Source: Flavobacteriales bacterium UBA2798
GTDB taxonomy: Bacteria; Bacteroidota; Bacteroidia; Flavobacteriales_D; UBA2798
Reading direction: 5' to 3'
Length of the DNA: 17,666 nucleotides
NCBI GenBank assembly: GCA_002351955.1
Contig: DEHO01000036.1
Location: 189,730-207,395, forward strand
Shown here piece after piece: positions 5,885 through 13,760 of this stretch; position 1 is the stretch's first letter, and every line of letters begins with the position of its first letter. The notes below the pieces were generated by a model that worked only from the letters and a program-made list of their open reading frames with translations, did not search any database and was not told where the DNA came from. The translations under genes were made by a program, and so were the position numbers.

Positions 5885-8641
5885 ATGGACAACTATTCGT
5901 ACCTGAGCAATGCACACCCGGATGCTATTGAGGAGATGTATTCACGTTACCTTTCCAATCCAGATTCTTTGGAACACGGATGGAAAAAGTTTTTTGAAGG
6001 TTTTGAGTTTGCGCGTACAAATTTTGAAGACAGTGGTGTATTACCTGAGAACGTAACGGCAGAGATCAAGGTCATGAACCTGATTCATGCTTATCGGCAG
6101 CGTGGACATTTGTTTACAAAAACTAACCCGGTTCGCGATAGAAGAAAGTATACACCTACGCTAGATATTGAGAATTTTGGTTTGGCCCAATCGGATCTTG
6201 AAAAAGTATTTCAAGCCGGTGCTCAGATTGGAATCGGAGCAGCGAAGTTGAAAGATATTGTTGCGCATTTGGATCAAACCTATTGCCAGAGTATAGGCGT
6301 TGAGTATTTATATATGCGCCAACCGGAAGTAATAGATTGGTTGCGCGAAAAAATGGAGGGAAGTAAAAACACACCTTCATTTTCTGTTGATGAAAAGAAG
6401 ACAATTCTTAACAAGCTAAATCAGGCAGTAGTTTTTGAAAATTTTCTTGCTACTAAATTTGTTGGTCAGAAACGATTTTCACTCGAAGGTGGAGAATCTC
6501 TAATCCCCGCAATGGATATGTTGATGGAAACCGGAGCGGATCTTGGTATTAAAGATTACGTGGTAGGAATGGCGCATCGTGGCAGGTTAAATGTTCTCGC
6601 AAATATTCTGAATAAAACATACCGCGATATTTTCACAGAATTTGAAGGGCGTTTATCAGAGGATTCACTTTTTGACGGAGATGTAAAATATCACCTGGGT
6701 TATTCAAGTGACCAAACTTCCAATAATGGAAAAAAGGTACATATTTCACTTACTCCCAATCCATCGCACCTGGAAACAGTTGATGCCATTGTAGAGGGGA
6801 TCACACGTGCAAAAATGGATAATCTTCATAATGGAGATGAAAATTCAGTTTGTCCGGTCTTGATTCATGGTGACGCAGCTGTTGCTGGTCAGGGAATCGT
6901 GTATGAGGTAATTCAGATGTCGCAATTGGACGGATACCGCGTAGGCGGTACAGTACACCTTGTAGTCAATAATCAGGTTGGATTTACGACAAACTATCTC
7001 GATGCTCGTTCATCAACTTATTGTACGGATGTTGCAAAAGTTACTTTATCGCCTGTTTTTCACGTAAACGGTGACGATGTTGAGGCAGTGGTTTTTGTTG
7101 CAAAACTGGCAATGGAATTCCGTCAGAAATTTCATCGCGATGTTTTCATTGATATTCTCTGTTATAGAAAGTACGGACATAATGAAGGGGATGAGCCACG
7201 CTTTACCCAGCCAGTTCTTTATAAAGCCATTCAGCGCCATCCGAATCCACGTGAGATTTACGTGAAAAAACTTGTTGAACAAGGTTCGATCGAAGCCGGT
7301 ATGGCGAAAGACATGGAGCGAAGCTTTAAAGATCTGCTGGAGGGAATGCTCAATGAAGCAAAACAAACTGAAAAGGCGAAAATCACCTCGTTTCTCGAAG
7401 GACAATGGGCGGGTGTTAAAATGGCTGCACCCGATGCGTTTGATAAATCACCAGATACAGCTATTGACAAAAAAGTATTTCTTGATATAGCCGGTAAAAT
7501 AGTTTCATTACCCGATGGTATGAATTTCTTCAATAAGATCCAGAAACTTTTTGAAGACAGAAAAACCATGATTGCCAATGATCAGTACGATTGGGCAATG
7601 GGTGAACTAATGGCCTATGCAACTTTAATGCACGAAGGGCATCATGTTCGCTTCTCTGGTCAGGATGTAGAGCGCGGCACATTTTCACATCGTCACGCTG
7701 TGGTAAAAGTTGAAGATTCAGAAGAAGAATATACTCCTTTGAACAATTTTGGTGCGAAAGGCCAATTGCGCATATTTAATTCCCATTTGAGCGAATATGG
7801 CGTGCTTGGTTTTGAGTATGGATATGCAATGGCTGCTCCGAACGCACTGACAATATGGGAAGCGCAATTTGGAGATTTCTTTAACGGAGCTCAAATTATT
7901 ATTGATCAATATATTTCATCGGCCGAATACAAGTGGAGAAGGATGAATGGTCTTGTGGTTTTGCTACCGCATGGTTACGAAGGACAAGGACCTGAACACT
8001 CTTCTGCACGGATGGAACGATTCCTGCAAATGTGTGCCGAGAACAATATGCAAATTGTAAATGCAACTACTCCTGCAAATCAGTTCCATGTTTTACGCCG
8101 ACAAATAAAACGCGAATTTCGTAAACCATTAATTTGTTTTACACCTAAAAAACTGCTTCGTTTTCCGGCTTGCGTTTCTTCAGTGAAGGATTTTACCAGC
8201 GGTGGATTTCAGGAGGTAATTGATGATGTTTCCGTTAAAGCTGCTGATGTAAAGAAACTCGTATTGTGTTCAGGTAAAATCTATTACGAAATGATGGAAC
8301 GCAAAGCACAATTAGGCAGTAAAGATGTTGCGTTTGTTCGAATCGAGCAGCTTTATCCATGGCCTGCAAAACAAATTGCGGCTATTCTTTCCAAATATTC
8401 CAATGCCAAGGAGATTTGCTGGTTGCAGGAAGAGGCTGAGAATATGGGCGCTTATACTTTTGTAATGAAAAAAATGAAAGATGTAGATCTTACATACATC
8501 GGTAGAAAAGAAAGCGCGAGCCCGGCTACAGGTTATGCTAAACTCCATAATGCACAAAGCGAAGAGATTTTTGCCAAGGTATTCGGAGCAGTAAATCCGG
8601 TTGTGGAAAGCAAATCCAAAAAGAAAGAATCAGTAAAATAA
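5885..8641 (+). CDS. sucA: 2-oxoglutarate dehydrogenase E1 component (SucA/OdhA)
   Basis: This thiamine-diphosphate enzyme decarboxylates 2-oxoglutarate and passes the succinyl group to the lipoyl arm of E2, in the TCA cycle (cytoplasm). The 918 residues match the usual ~930. The N-terminus has the E1 N-terminal helix (MDNYSYLSNAHPDAIEEMY, then LEHGWKKFFEGF). The active-site stretch GMAHRGRLN contains His231. The ThDP-binding motif is HGDAAVAGQG (328-337) followed by NNQVGF from 362. CYRKYGHNEGDEPRFTQP and the pyrimidine-domain stretch HHVRFSGQDVERGTFSHRH follow. An upstream in-frame TTG at 5864 would add seven residues but lies inside the candidate -7 box, so the ATG at 5885 is preferred. 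sucB begins 30 bases downstream on the same strand, so the two are very likely one operon. Confidence 0.97.
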   Translation: MDNYSYLSNAHPDAIEEMYSRYLSNPDSLEHGWKKFFEGFEFARTNFEDSGVLPENVTAEIKVMNLIHAYRQRGHLFTKTNPVRDRRKYTPTLDIENFGLAQSDLEKVFQAGAQIGIGAAKLKDIVAHLDQTYCQSIGVEYLYMRQPEVIDWLREKMEGSKNTPSFSVDEKKTILNKLNQAVVFENFLATKFVGQKRFSLEGGESLIPAMDMLMETGADLGIKDYVVGMAHRGRLNVLANILNKTYRDIFTEFEGRLSEDSLFDGDVKYHLGYSSDQTSNNGKKVHISLTPNPSHLETVDAIVEGITRAKMDNLHNGDENSVCPVLIHGDAAVAGQGIVYEVIQMSQLDGYRVGGTVHLVVNNQVGFTTNYLDARSSTYCTDVAKVTLSPVFHVNGDDVEAVVFVAKLAMEFRQKFHRDVFIDILCYRKYGHNEGDEPRFTQPVLYKAIQRHPNPREIYVKKLVEQGSIEAGMAKDMERSFKDLLEGMLNEAKQTEKAKITSFLEGQWAGVKMAAPDAFDKSPDTAIDKKVFLDIAGKIVSLPDGMNFFNKIQKLFEDRKTMIANDQYDWAMGELMAYATLMHEGHHVRFSGQDVERGTFSHRHAVVKVEDSEEEYTPLNNFGAKGQLRIFNSHLSEYGVLGFEYGYAMAAPNALTIWEAQFGDFFNGAQIIIDQYISSAEYKWRRMNGLVVLLPHGYEGQGPEHSSARMERFLQMCAENNMQIVNATTPANQFHVLRRQIKREFRKPLICFTPKKLLRFPACVSSVKDFTSGGFQEVIDDVSVKAADVKKLVLCSGKIYYEMMERKAQLGSKDVAFVRIEQLYPWPAKQIAAILSKYSNAKEICWLQEEAENMGAYTFVMKKMKDVDLTYIGRKESASPATGYAKLHNAQSEEIFAKVFGAVNPVVESKSKKKESVK

Positions 8642-8671
8642 TTTTTTAATCAAGTACATACACCCTAACCA

Positions 8672-9916
8672 ATGGCAATCATTGAACATAAAGTACCGAG
8701 TCCCGGCGAATCAATCACTGAAGTAGTAATTGCACGCTGGATAAAATCAGACGGCGAATTCGTTGATAAAGATGATGAGCTTTGCGAAATTGACTCCGAT
8801 AAAGCAACGCTAACCGTAAATGCTGAAGAATCCGGTCAGCTTAAAATTATGGCCGCCGAAGGTGATACTGTCAAAGTTGGACAGATCATTTGTTCAGTTG
8901 ATAGTTCTGTGAAAGGTGAAGCTAAACCAAAAACAGATGCACCAAAAGCAGAAACTAAAAAGGAGGAAAAGAAATCGGAACCGGTTCCGAATCCTATGCC
9001 GGTTGCGCAGGAGAAATCCTATGCAACAGGTCACCCTTCGCCTGCAGCAAAAAAATTAATGGATGAAAAAGGTATTTCTTCTTCACAGGTTCAAGGATCA
9101 GGTCCTGGAGGAAGAGTAACAAAGCAAGATGTGCAAAATGCGCTTACACTTGGTTTCTCTTATGACAAACCTGCATTTGGTGGCACTCGGGAGCAGGAGC
9201 GTAAAAAAATGACAACGCTTCGAAAAAAGATTGCTGAGCGGTTGGTGAGTGTGAAGAATGAAACAGCTATGCTGACCACTTTTAATGAGGTGGATATGAA
9301 ACCGATAATGGATCTTCGCAAGAAGTACAAAGACAAATTTGAAAAGACGCATGGTATCGGTGTAGGATTCATGTCGTTTTTCACAAAGGCTTGTACTGTT
9401 GCATTGCAACAATTCCCCGCGGTAAATGCATATATCGACGGTGAAGAAATGGTGTTCAACAACTATTGCGATGTAGGTATCGCTGTAAGTACACCAAAGG
9501 GATTGATGGTTCCTGTATTGCGAAATGCAGAGACATTGAGTCTTGCCGGTATTGAAAATGGCATTAAGGAAATGGCAATTAAAGCGCGCGATGGAAAATT
9601 ATCTATTGATGATATGACCGGTGGGACTTTTACCATTACCAATGGAGGAGTGTTTGGTTCAATGCTTTCAACTCCAATTATTAATCCTCCTCAATCTGCA
9701 ATTTTGGGAATGCACAACATTGTTGAGCGTCCTGTTGCAATTGATGGCCGTGTTGAAATTCGTCCGATTATGTATGTGGCGCTTTCTTACGATCACCGTA
9801 TCATTGACGGTAAGGAATCGGTTTCTTTCCTGGTGAAAGTAAAAGAGATGTTGGAGAATCCATCACGCATGTTGTTTGATGGCCGCGACCCGTTGGAAGT
9901 GGTTTTAGGAATATAA
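8672..9916 (+). CDS. sucB: 2-oxoglutarate dehydrogenase E2, dihydrolipoyllysine succinyltransferase (SucB/OdhB)
   Basis: E2 is the core of the 2-oxoglutarate dehydrogenase complex: it accepts the succinyl group from E1 on a lipoyl lysine and moves it to CoA. Domains in order are a lipoyl domain (about 2-77, lipoylated Lys44 in DSDKATL), a charged Lys/Glu/Pro linker (about 82-117), a peripheral subunit-binding domain (about 121-158, HPSPAAKKLM to GGRVTKQDVQNAL), and the acyltransferase core (about 176-414). The core has the catalytic DHRIIDG motif with His375 and Asp379, and ends in the usual RDPLEVVLGI. The 414 residues and single lipoyl domain fit SucB better than a pyruvate dehydrogenase E2, and the adjacent sucA settles it. 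The operon ends at the terminator right after the stop. Confidence 0.97.
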   Translation: MAIIEHKVPSPGESITEVVIARWIKSDGEFVDKDDELCEIDSDKATLTVNAEESGQLKIMAAEGDTVKVGQIICSVDSSVKGEAKPKTDAPKAETKKEEKKSEPVPNPMPVAQEKSYATGHPSPAAKKLMDEKGISSSQVQGSGPGGRVTKQDVQNALTLGFSYDKPAFGGTREQERKKMTTLRKKIAERLVSVKNETAMLTTFNEVDMKPIMDLRKKYKDKFEKTHGIGVGFMSFFTKACTVALQQFPAVNAYIDGEEMVFNNYCDVGIAVSTPKGLMVPVLRNAETLSLAGIENGIKEMAIKARDGKLSIDDMTGGTFTITNGGVFGSMLSTPIINPPQSAILGMHNIVERPVAIDGRVEIRPIMYVALSYDHRIIDGKESVSFLVKVKEMLENPSRMLFDGRDPLEVVLGI

Positions 9917-9920
9917 GTAT

Positions 9921-9954
9921 AAAAAAAGAGCCTCAATCGAGGCTCTTTTTTTTT
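9921..9954. terminator. Bidirectional intrinsic terminator between sucB and the convergent HTH/Zn-ribbon gene
   Basis: AGAGCCTC-AATC-GAGGCTCT is an 8-bp GC-containing stem with a 4-base loop. It is flanked by an A run (9921-9927) on the left and a T run (9947-9954) on the right, so it works in either direction. It lies five bases after the sucB stop and four bases from the stop of the opposing gene. Confidence 0.92.
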
Positions 9955-9957
9955 GGC

Positions 9958-10698
9958 TTATGTAGTTTTTCCCCTTAATGCATCGGTAAGATTTGAAGCG
10001 CTTACATTGATGCTTTTTCTTCTGGAAACCAGATAAATTAAGGCAGCTGGCCAAAAAACAAAAACCAAAATCACAAACACAACCCAATTAACTTCCTTTT
10101 GAGGAGGATGAACAACAGGTCTGTTTAAGAGAATGTCTTTTCGATGTTGGTTGAGGTTTTCAGGTGTAGAAACAACAGTGCCGCAGTAACTGCATTTAGG
10201 AGTTGAGGATTCGGAAAGTGAAACTTTTGCATTGATGGTGTGGCCGCATCCCGGACAATCCTGCACCAACATGAACTCAGTGCGCAATCGCCCATCAATG
10301 ATTTTATCGCTTTTCTCATCCCAAACGTAATACGCGCCGGGCTGCATATTGATTGTGCGCAAATGTTTGAGAACGAAATCTCTGCTTAATCCAAGTGAAA
10401 CGGCAAGCTCGTTTACCCTTGCCTCACCGGTCGTGTCGAGCGCATCCCAGATGCGTATGATCTTTTTTTCCTGCTTACGAAACACAATACCTACTGTAAG
10501 TAAAATTATTCCATTTACTGCGAAAAAGAGTTTTACTGAAGGAAAAGAAGGGGCCGGGAAGCCGGGAATGTACTCGCCGGAAATCTGAAAAAAGAACCAG
10601 GCACTAAAAATAATGGAGAGCACAGAAATGAGGGTTACGATGGTTCCAATCGTTATGAATAATGAATCAATCCGATAAATATTCTTTGAACTTGCCAT
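9958..10698 (-). CDS. Membrane protein with a helix-turn-helix-like segment and a zinc ribbon (unknown function)
   Basis: I do not recognise a named family. From the ATG at 10698 the protein has 246 residues. Two transmembrane helices lie at about 12-37 and 54-73. A winged-helix-like stretch follows at about 80-118 (IIRIWDALDTTGEARVNELA, SLGLSRDFVLKHLRTI). A short beta-rich part reads AYYVWDEKSDKIIDGRL. Then comes a four-cysteine zinc ribbon, CPGC (148-151) and CSYC (169-172), a linker and a third transmembrane helix (about 204-224) with a basic edge (SRRKS). The HTH and ribbon would face the same side, most likely the cytoplasm. The layout suggests a membrane-bound regulator or assembly factor, but no function is claimed. 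An in-frame TTG at 10731 would add 11 polar residues and is less likely as the start. It converges on sucB and shares its terminator. Confidence 0.8.
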   Translation of the reverse strand: MASSKNIYRIDSLFITIGTIVTLISVLSIIFSAWFFFQISGEYIPGFPAPSFPSVKLFFAVNGIILLTVGIVFRKQEKKIIRIWDALDTTGEARVNELAVSLGLSRDFVLKHLRTINMQPGAYYVWDEKSDKIIDGRLRTEFMLVQDCPGCGHTINAKVSLSESSTPKCSYCGTVVSTPENLNQHRKDILLNRPVVHPPQKEVNWVVFVILVFVFWPAALIYLVSRRKSINVSASNLTDALRGKTT

Positions 10699-11003
10699 AT
10701 TTTGTTTTTTTGAGCTGGAGCAATTTAGCAAAGTTCATTCAATAAAAGTTCTATTTGCCTGATTTTGGCATTCCTAACACTATCTGATTGGAACATGAAA
10801 CCGTTTCGTTGTAGCAGCCTTATCAATCACGGTAGAAATATTTTAAAAATAGTACCGCCCCGCCCCTGACCCGAATCGATGGATACGATAAGAGTAGAGA
10901 CGAGGCGGATTTAGTGATGCCACTTCACCCGGAACCGGACTTCAATGAGTTCTTCGATCCCTTCAGGATTTAACTTATCCGTACAAAGTGATTGTGCATT
11001 GAA
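10699..11003. other. 305-bp intergenic stretch with a GC-rich, possibly decayed or repeated tract
   Basis: No gene with a credible start was found here. The part next to 10699-10845 is AT-rich and should hold the promoter of the HTH/Zn-ribbon gene, though no clear TAnnTTTG box is seen. From about 10850 to 10985 the DNA is more GC-rich than its surroundings. On the minus strand it stays open for 30 codons in the same frame after the stop of the upstream gene (11003 down to a stop at 10911-10913). It reads like protein there (LNPEGIEELIEVRFRVKW), and the same frame continues beyond that stop. It may be a dispersed intergenic repeat or a gene remnant. Confidence 0.45.
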
Positions 11004-12107
11004 TTATTTTCTTGCATTGAAACCAAAGGACACTCCAAAACGCATCCCGTTTTTCTGAGGTACTACATAGGCGTTAAACGGTATGTTTAATTTTCCGCTT
11101 TTGAACGAACGTCCAAATGCAAATACGAAGCCGGAACTTAATGCAAAATCACCACGACTATCCATTCTGCTAATAATTGGATACGGGTTTTGGTTCAGAG
11201 TGTCTGTCCATGATGAAGCAAGTTGCCATCCTGTATCAGGATCAATGTATCCATTTGCTTTTCGCATCAGGCCTACAGTGGGGCCAAATGCAAATTCCCA
11301 TCCTTTTTTATTACCTCGCAAACCATGCAACACCGTCATGCTTGGAATGAACAGTCCTTGGTCAAGTCCAGTAATCATCGGTATGAATTCGAAGAGTGCC
11401 TGAAAGTTCCCTTCATTGAGGTATTGTTTTTCGAACTGATACCCGAATTGAAACATTAACGGGAATCCATCAAATCCACCTTGGCTTTGTGCTGATTTAA
11501 AAATTTCAGCATTTGTACCTGTAAGAAGTGTGCATCCCATGCGTGGGCCGTCTAGGGCAAGCCTGCTTTTATTGGGTTGATTAATTGAATTTGCAAAAGC
11601 ATTTTTTACTGTAAGACTTTCAATCAGTTGTTTTTCGTTTTCAATACCAAACATTTCGCGAATGGTTATTCCTACCATGGTTTTTACCTCTTTCGGGAGA
11701 TTTAGGAATTCTTTTACAGCGGTACGTTCAACACTTGCTGATTTTACATCTATCAAACGAAGCGTTATTACAATGATGTCGCTGTACATTTCAATGCTTC
11801 CGGAGAGCATTTTATCAGACTGAATTGTTTTTCCAATTTCCACCAGGCATAATTTTCCATAGCAGTTGGCCACTTTGAGTTGGTTTTTTTCAAGCAACCA
11901 TGTTACATCATAGCGATCGGTTACACTGAATAAATCAAGTTTTTCAACCTCACGTCGCAGCATATTTCCTGCTGATTCGGGATCGAGTCCGACACCTTTA
12001 ACATCTACATGTAATACGGTGAGAGATGGTTTTTGCTTTTCTTGTCCAAAGCAAATTGGACTAATAAAAAACAGTAGAAGGGCGAGAATTTTTGAAATTG
12101 CTTTCAT
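11004..12107 (-). CDS. Secreted protein: CsgG/FlgO-like N-terminal domain plus beta-rich (outer-membrane-like) C-terminal half
   Basis: The start at 12107 gives a clean signal peptide (MKAISKILALLLFFISPICFG, cleavage near 21). An in-frame ATG at 12155 would add 16 basic residues and bury the signal. Residues about 27-155 resemble the CsgG/TolB/FlgO-like fold. They show a first strand SLTVLHVDVKG, a helix ending in REVEKLDLFSVTDRYDV, the paired cysteines NCYGKLCLVEIGK (Cys82, Cys87), the strand KMLSGSIEMYSDIIVITLRL and IDVKSASV. The remaining ~190 residues are rich in alternating aromatic and glycine-containing strands (LMFQFGYQF, FEFIPMIT, EFAFGPTVGLM, GFVFAFGRSF, RFGVSFGF), as in a small outer-membrane barrel. 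Family likeness is judged by eye. It probably acts in the periplasm or outer membrane; its substrate is unknown. A candidate promoter lies at 12134-12163. The first 30 codons after its stop remain open in frame. Confidence 0.78.
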   Translation of the reverse strand: MKAISKILALLLFFISPICFGQEKQKPSLTVLHVDVKGVGLDPESAGNMLRREVEKLDLFSVTDRYDVTWLLEKNQLKVANCYGKLCLVEIGKTIQSDKMLSGSIEMYSDIIVITLRLIDVKSASVERTAVKEFLNLPKEVKTMVGITIREMFGIENEKQLIESLTVKNAFANSINQPNKSRLALDGPRMGCTLLTGTNAEIFKSAQSQGGFDGFPLMFQFGYQFEKQYLNEGNFQALFEFIPMITGLDQGLFIPSMTVLHGLRGNKKGWEFAFGPTVGLMRKANGYIDPDTGWQLASSWTDTLNQNPYPIISRMDSRGDFALSSGFVFAFGRSFKSGKLNIPFNAYVVPQKNGMRFGVSFGFNARK

Positions 12108-12133
12108 TTTTTTTCGGGTTTTGATTACGTGGA

Positions 12134-12163
12134 CAAACCTCGAAACTTTGGTCAACCCATCAA
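12134..12163 (-). promoter_or_regulatory. Candidate promoter of the CsgG/FlgO-like gene
   Basis: On the minus strand, TTG (12163-12161), a 19-base spacer and GAGGTTTG (12141-12134) approximate the Bacteroidetes -33/-7 pattern. Five of six fixed -7 positions match, with G in place of the first T. The transcript would begin near 12127, about 20 bases before the ATG ending at 12107. Confidence 0.4.
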
Positions 12164-12199
12164 TCCTGAGTTTTTTAAAAAAGGTTGTTAAAAAATGTA

Positions 12200-12207
12200 T
12201 ATTTTTG
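12200..12207 (+). promoter_or_regulatory. Candidate -7 box upstream of the 499-residue helical protein
   Basis: TATTTTTG matches TAnnTTTG fully. No TTG sits at the expected -33 spacing; a T-rich stretch (12171-12176) is there instead. Transcription would start near 12214, giving a leader of about 45 bases. The AT-rich context makes a chance match possible. Confidence 0.35.
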
Positions 12208-12260
12208 TACTTTAGTTATTGAATTAGAGTATATTAGTATTTATATAACGGTCGAATAAA

Positions 12261-13760
12261 ATGGACAATTTTAAGGAGATAATCAGCACATTTTCAGATA
12301 AGGACATGCGTGAGTTCAGGTATTTTTTGGTTCGGCATCGACCAAAGTCTGAGCGCAAGGATCTTGAATTGCTCCAAGAGTTAGCAGAAGGGGAAATTAT
12401 TAAGGACAGAAAGGGGAAGGATGATTATCATTCCCTTCGGAAACGACTAATGCGACAATTATCGGAGTTTGTTGTGTTGAAGCAATTGCAGGATGATGTT
12501 ACAGAAACTTCTTCCGTTTTAGGTTGGGTTTCCATGGCGCGTTATTTATTTGAAAAGCGAATGAACGCTACCGCATGGAAGTATTTATTACGAGCAGAAA
12601 AAAGCGCAATTGCATCAGAGCGGTATGACTTATTGAATAGTGTTTACCTTTTAATGCTGGAGAATGCTCATACATCATCGCATTATCCACTTGAATTTTT
12701 GATTAAGCAAATGGAAGACTGCAAGATTCGTGCTGATGAGGATGAGCGGCTGCTTAAGGCGACAGCAATGATCAGGCAACGGATGGAAGAAGCAAAGTTA
12801 AGCGGTAACATATTCGGTTTGTCCGATTTTGTTGAAGCAACACTTGATCGTTTTCAATTAGGTTCGGCAATTATGAATAGACCAATTCATCTTTTCCGGA
12901 TCATGGAAATTATCAGGAGCACCTACCTTGCGGTCCGCGATTTATCAAATTTTGAAAGTCTTGTTTTGGAACAGTATACTGTTTTTTCCAAGGCAGCTGG
13001 AGATTCCCCTCACTATCAATATTTCAGATTAAACTTTATTTATATGATTGCCCATGTACTTTACCATAACAGAAAGTACAAAGAGTCGGATCAGTGGTTG
13101 GAAAAATTAGAAGCTGAAATGAAGAAAAACTCAGGGAGACATGAGAGGCAGTTTGCAGCACGCTTGGTTTCAATGCGTTCAAGTATTTATTCTTTTACCG
13201 GAAGAAATGATGAGGCCATCGCAATTCTCGAAGGAGTTCTTGAAGATGGAATAAGGAAATTTGATTTTGAAGACATTCTCAATTTAAAGCTAAACCTTGT
13301 ATTCTGTTTTTTTCTCAAGGGCGAATTCAGAAAAGCCAATCGTGTTTTTGTACAGTTTGGACAACATTCTGATTCTTTTCTTCAGAAAAAAATGGGTCAG
13401 GAATGGTTATTGCGTAGCAAAATGATACAATTAATCGTTCAATATGAATTGGGTAATGAAGACGTATCTCTTACAATGATTCGTTCGCTCGAACGGGATC
13501 ATTCGGATTTTCTGGATCAGCCTCAGTATATAAAGGCAAAAAATTATTTGCAGTTTTTAAAAAATTACATGAAGGATCCATTCGCAACAAGTTTTTCCGA
13601 TTTTCACCAGAAGGCGTTGCAGGAATTATTCGTTTTGCCTGCGGGAACCGAGGAGTCTAAAGCAATTGCATTTTATTGCTGGCTAAAGGCTAAACTAATC
13701 GGAAGGGATTATTACTCTGTTTTACTAGAAGAGGTAGCTGCTAAGCTTGACGAAAATTAA
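12261..13760 (+). CDS. Large all-helical (TPR-like) protein, unknown function
   Basis: No named family is recognised. The 499 residues have no signal peptide and no membrane segment, so it should be cytoplasmic. Sequence and spacing suggest helix pairs throughout, as in TPR-like solenoids, for example KYLLRAEKSAIASERYDLLN (107-126), YKESDQWLEKLEAEMKK and RNDEAIAILEGVLEDG. The N-terminus (FKEIISTFSDKDMREFRYFL, then YHSLRKRLMRQLSEFVVLKQL) resembles the short helical lead found on many Bacteroidota hypothetical proteins with helical-repeat bodies; this likeness is from memory. It is transcribed alone and converges on the anti-sigma-like gene, sharing the bases TTAA with it at the stop codons. 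A role in protein-protein interaction is the only reasonable guess. Confidence 0.8.
   Translation: MDNFKEIISTFSDKDMREFRYFLVRHRPKSERKDLELLQELAEGEIIKDRKGKDDYHSLRKRLMRQLSEFVVLKQLQDDVTETSSVLGWVSMARYLFEKRMNATAWKYLLRAEKSAIASERYDLLNSVYLLMLENAHTSSHYPLEFLIKQMEDCKIRADEDERLLKATAMIRQRMEEAKLSGNIFGLSDFVEATLDRFQLGSAIMNRPIHLFRIMEIIRSTYLAVRDLSNFESLVLEQYTVFSKAAGDSPHYQYFRLNFIYMIAHVLYHNRKYKESDQWLEKLEAEMKKNSGRHERQFAARLVSMRSSIYSFTGRNDEAIAILEGVLEDGIRKFDFEDILNLKLNLVFCFFLKGEFRKANRVFVQFGQHSDSFLQKKMGQEWLLRSKMIQLIVQYELGNEDVSLTMIRSLERDHSDFLDQPQYIKAKNYLQFLKNYMKDPFATSFSDFHQKALQELFVLPAGTEESKAIAFYCWLKAKLIGRDYYSVLLEEVAAKLDEN

Noticed and set aside
7046..7405. 119-residue antisense frame within sucA
   Set aside because: sucA is conserved across this stretch, and the antisense product shows no recognisable features.
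10699..10731. TTG start adding 11 residues to the HTH/Zn-ribbon protein
   Set aside because: The ATG at 10698 directly precedes the first membrane segment, and the extra residues are polar low-complexity.
12108..12155. 16-residue N-terminal extension of the CsgG/FlgO-like protein
   Set aside because: It would place a basic stretch before a clear signal peptide, and a promoter-like pattern lies within it.
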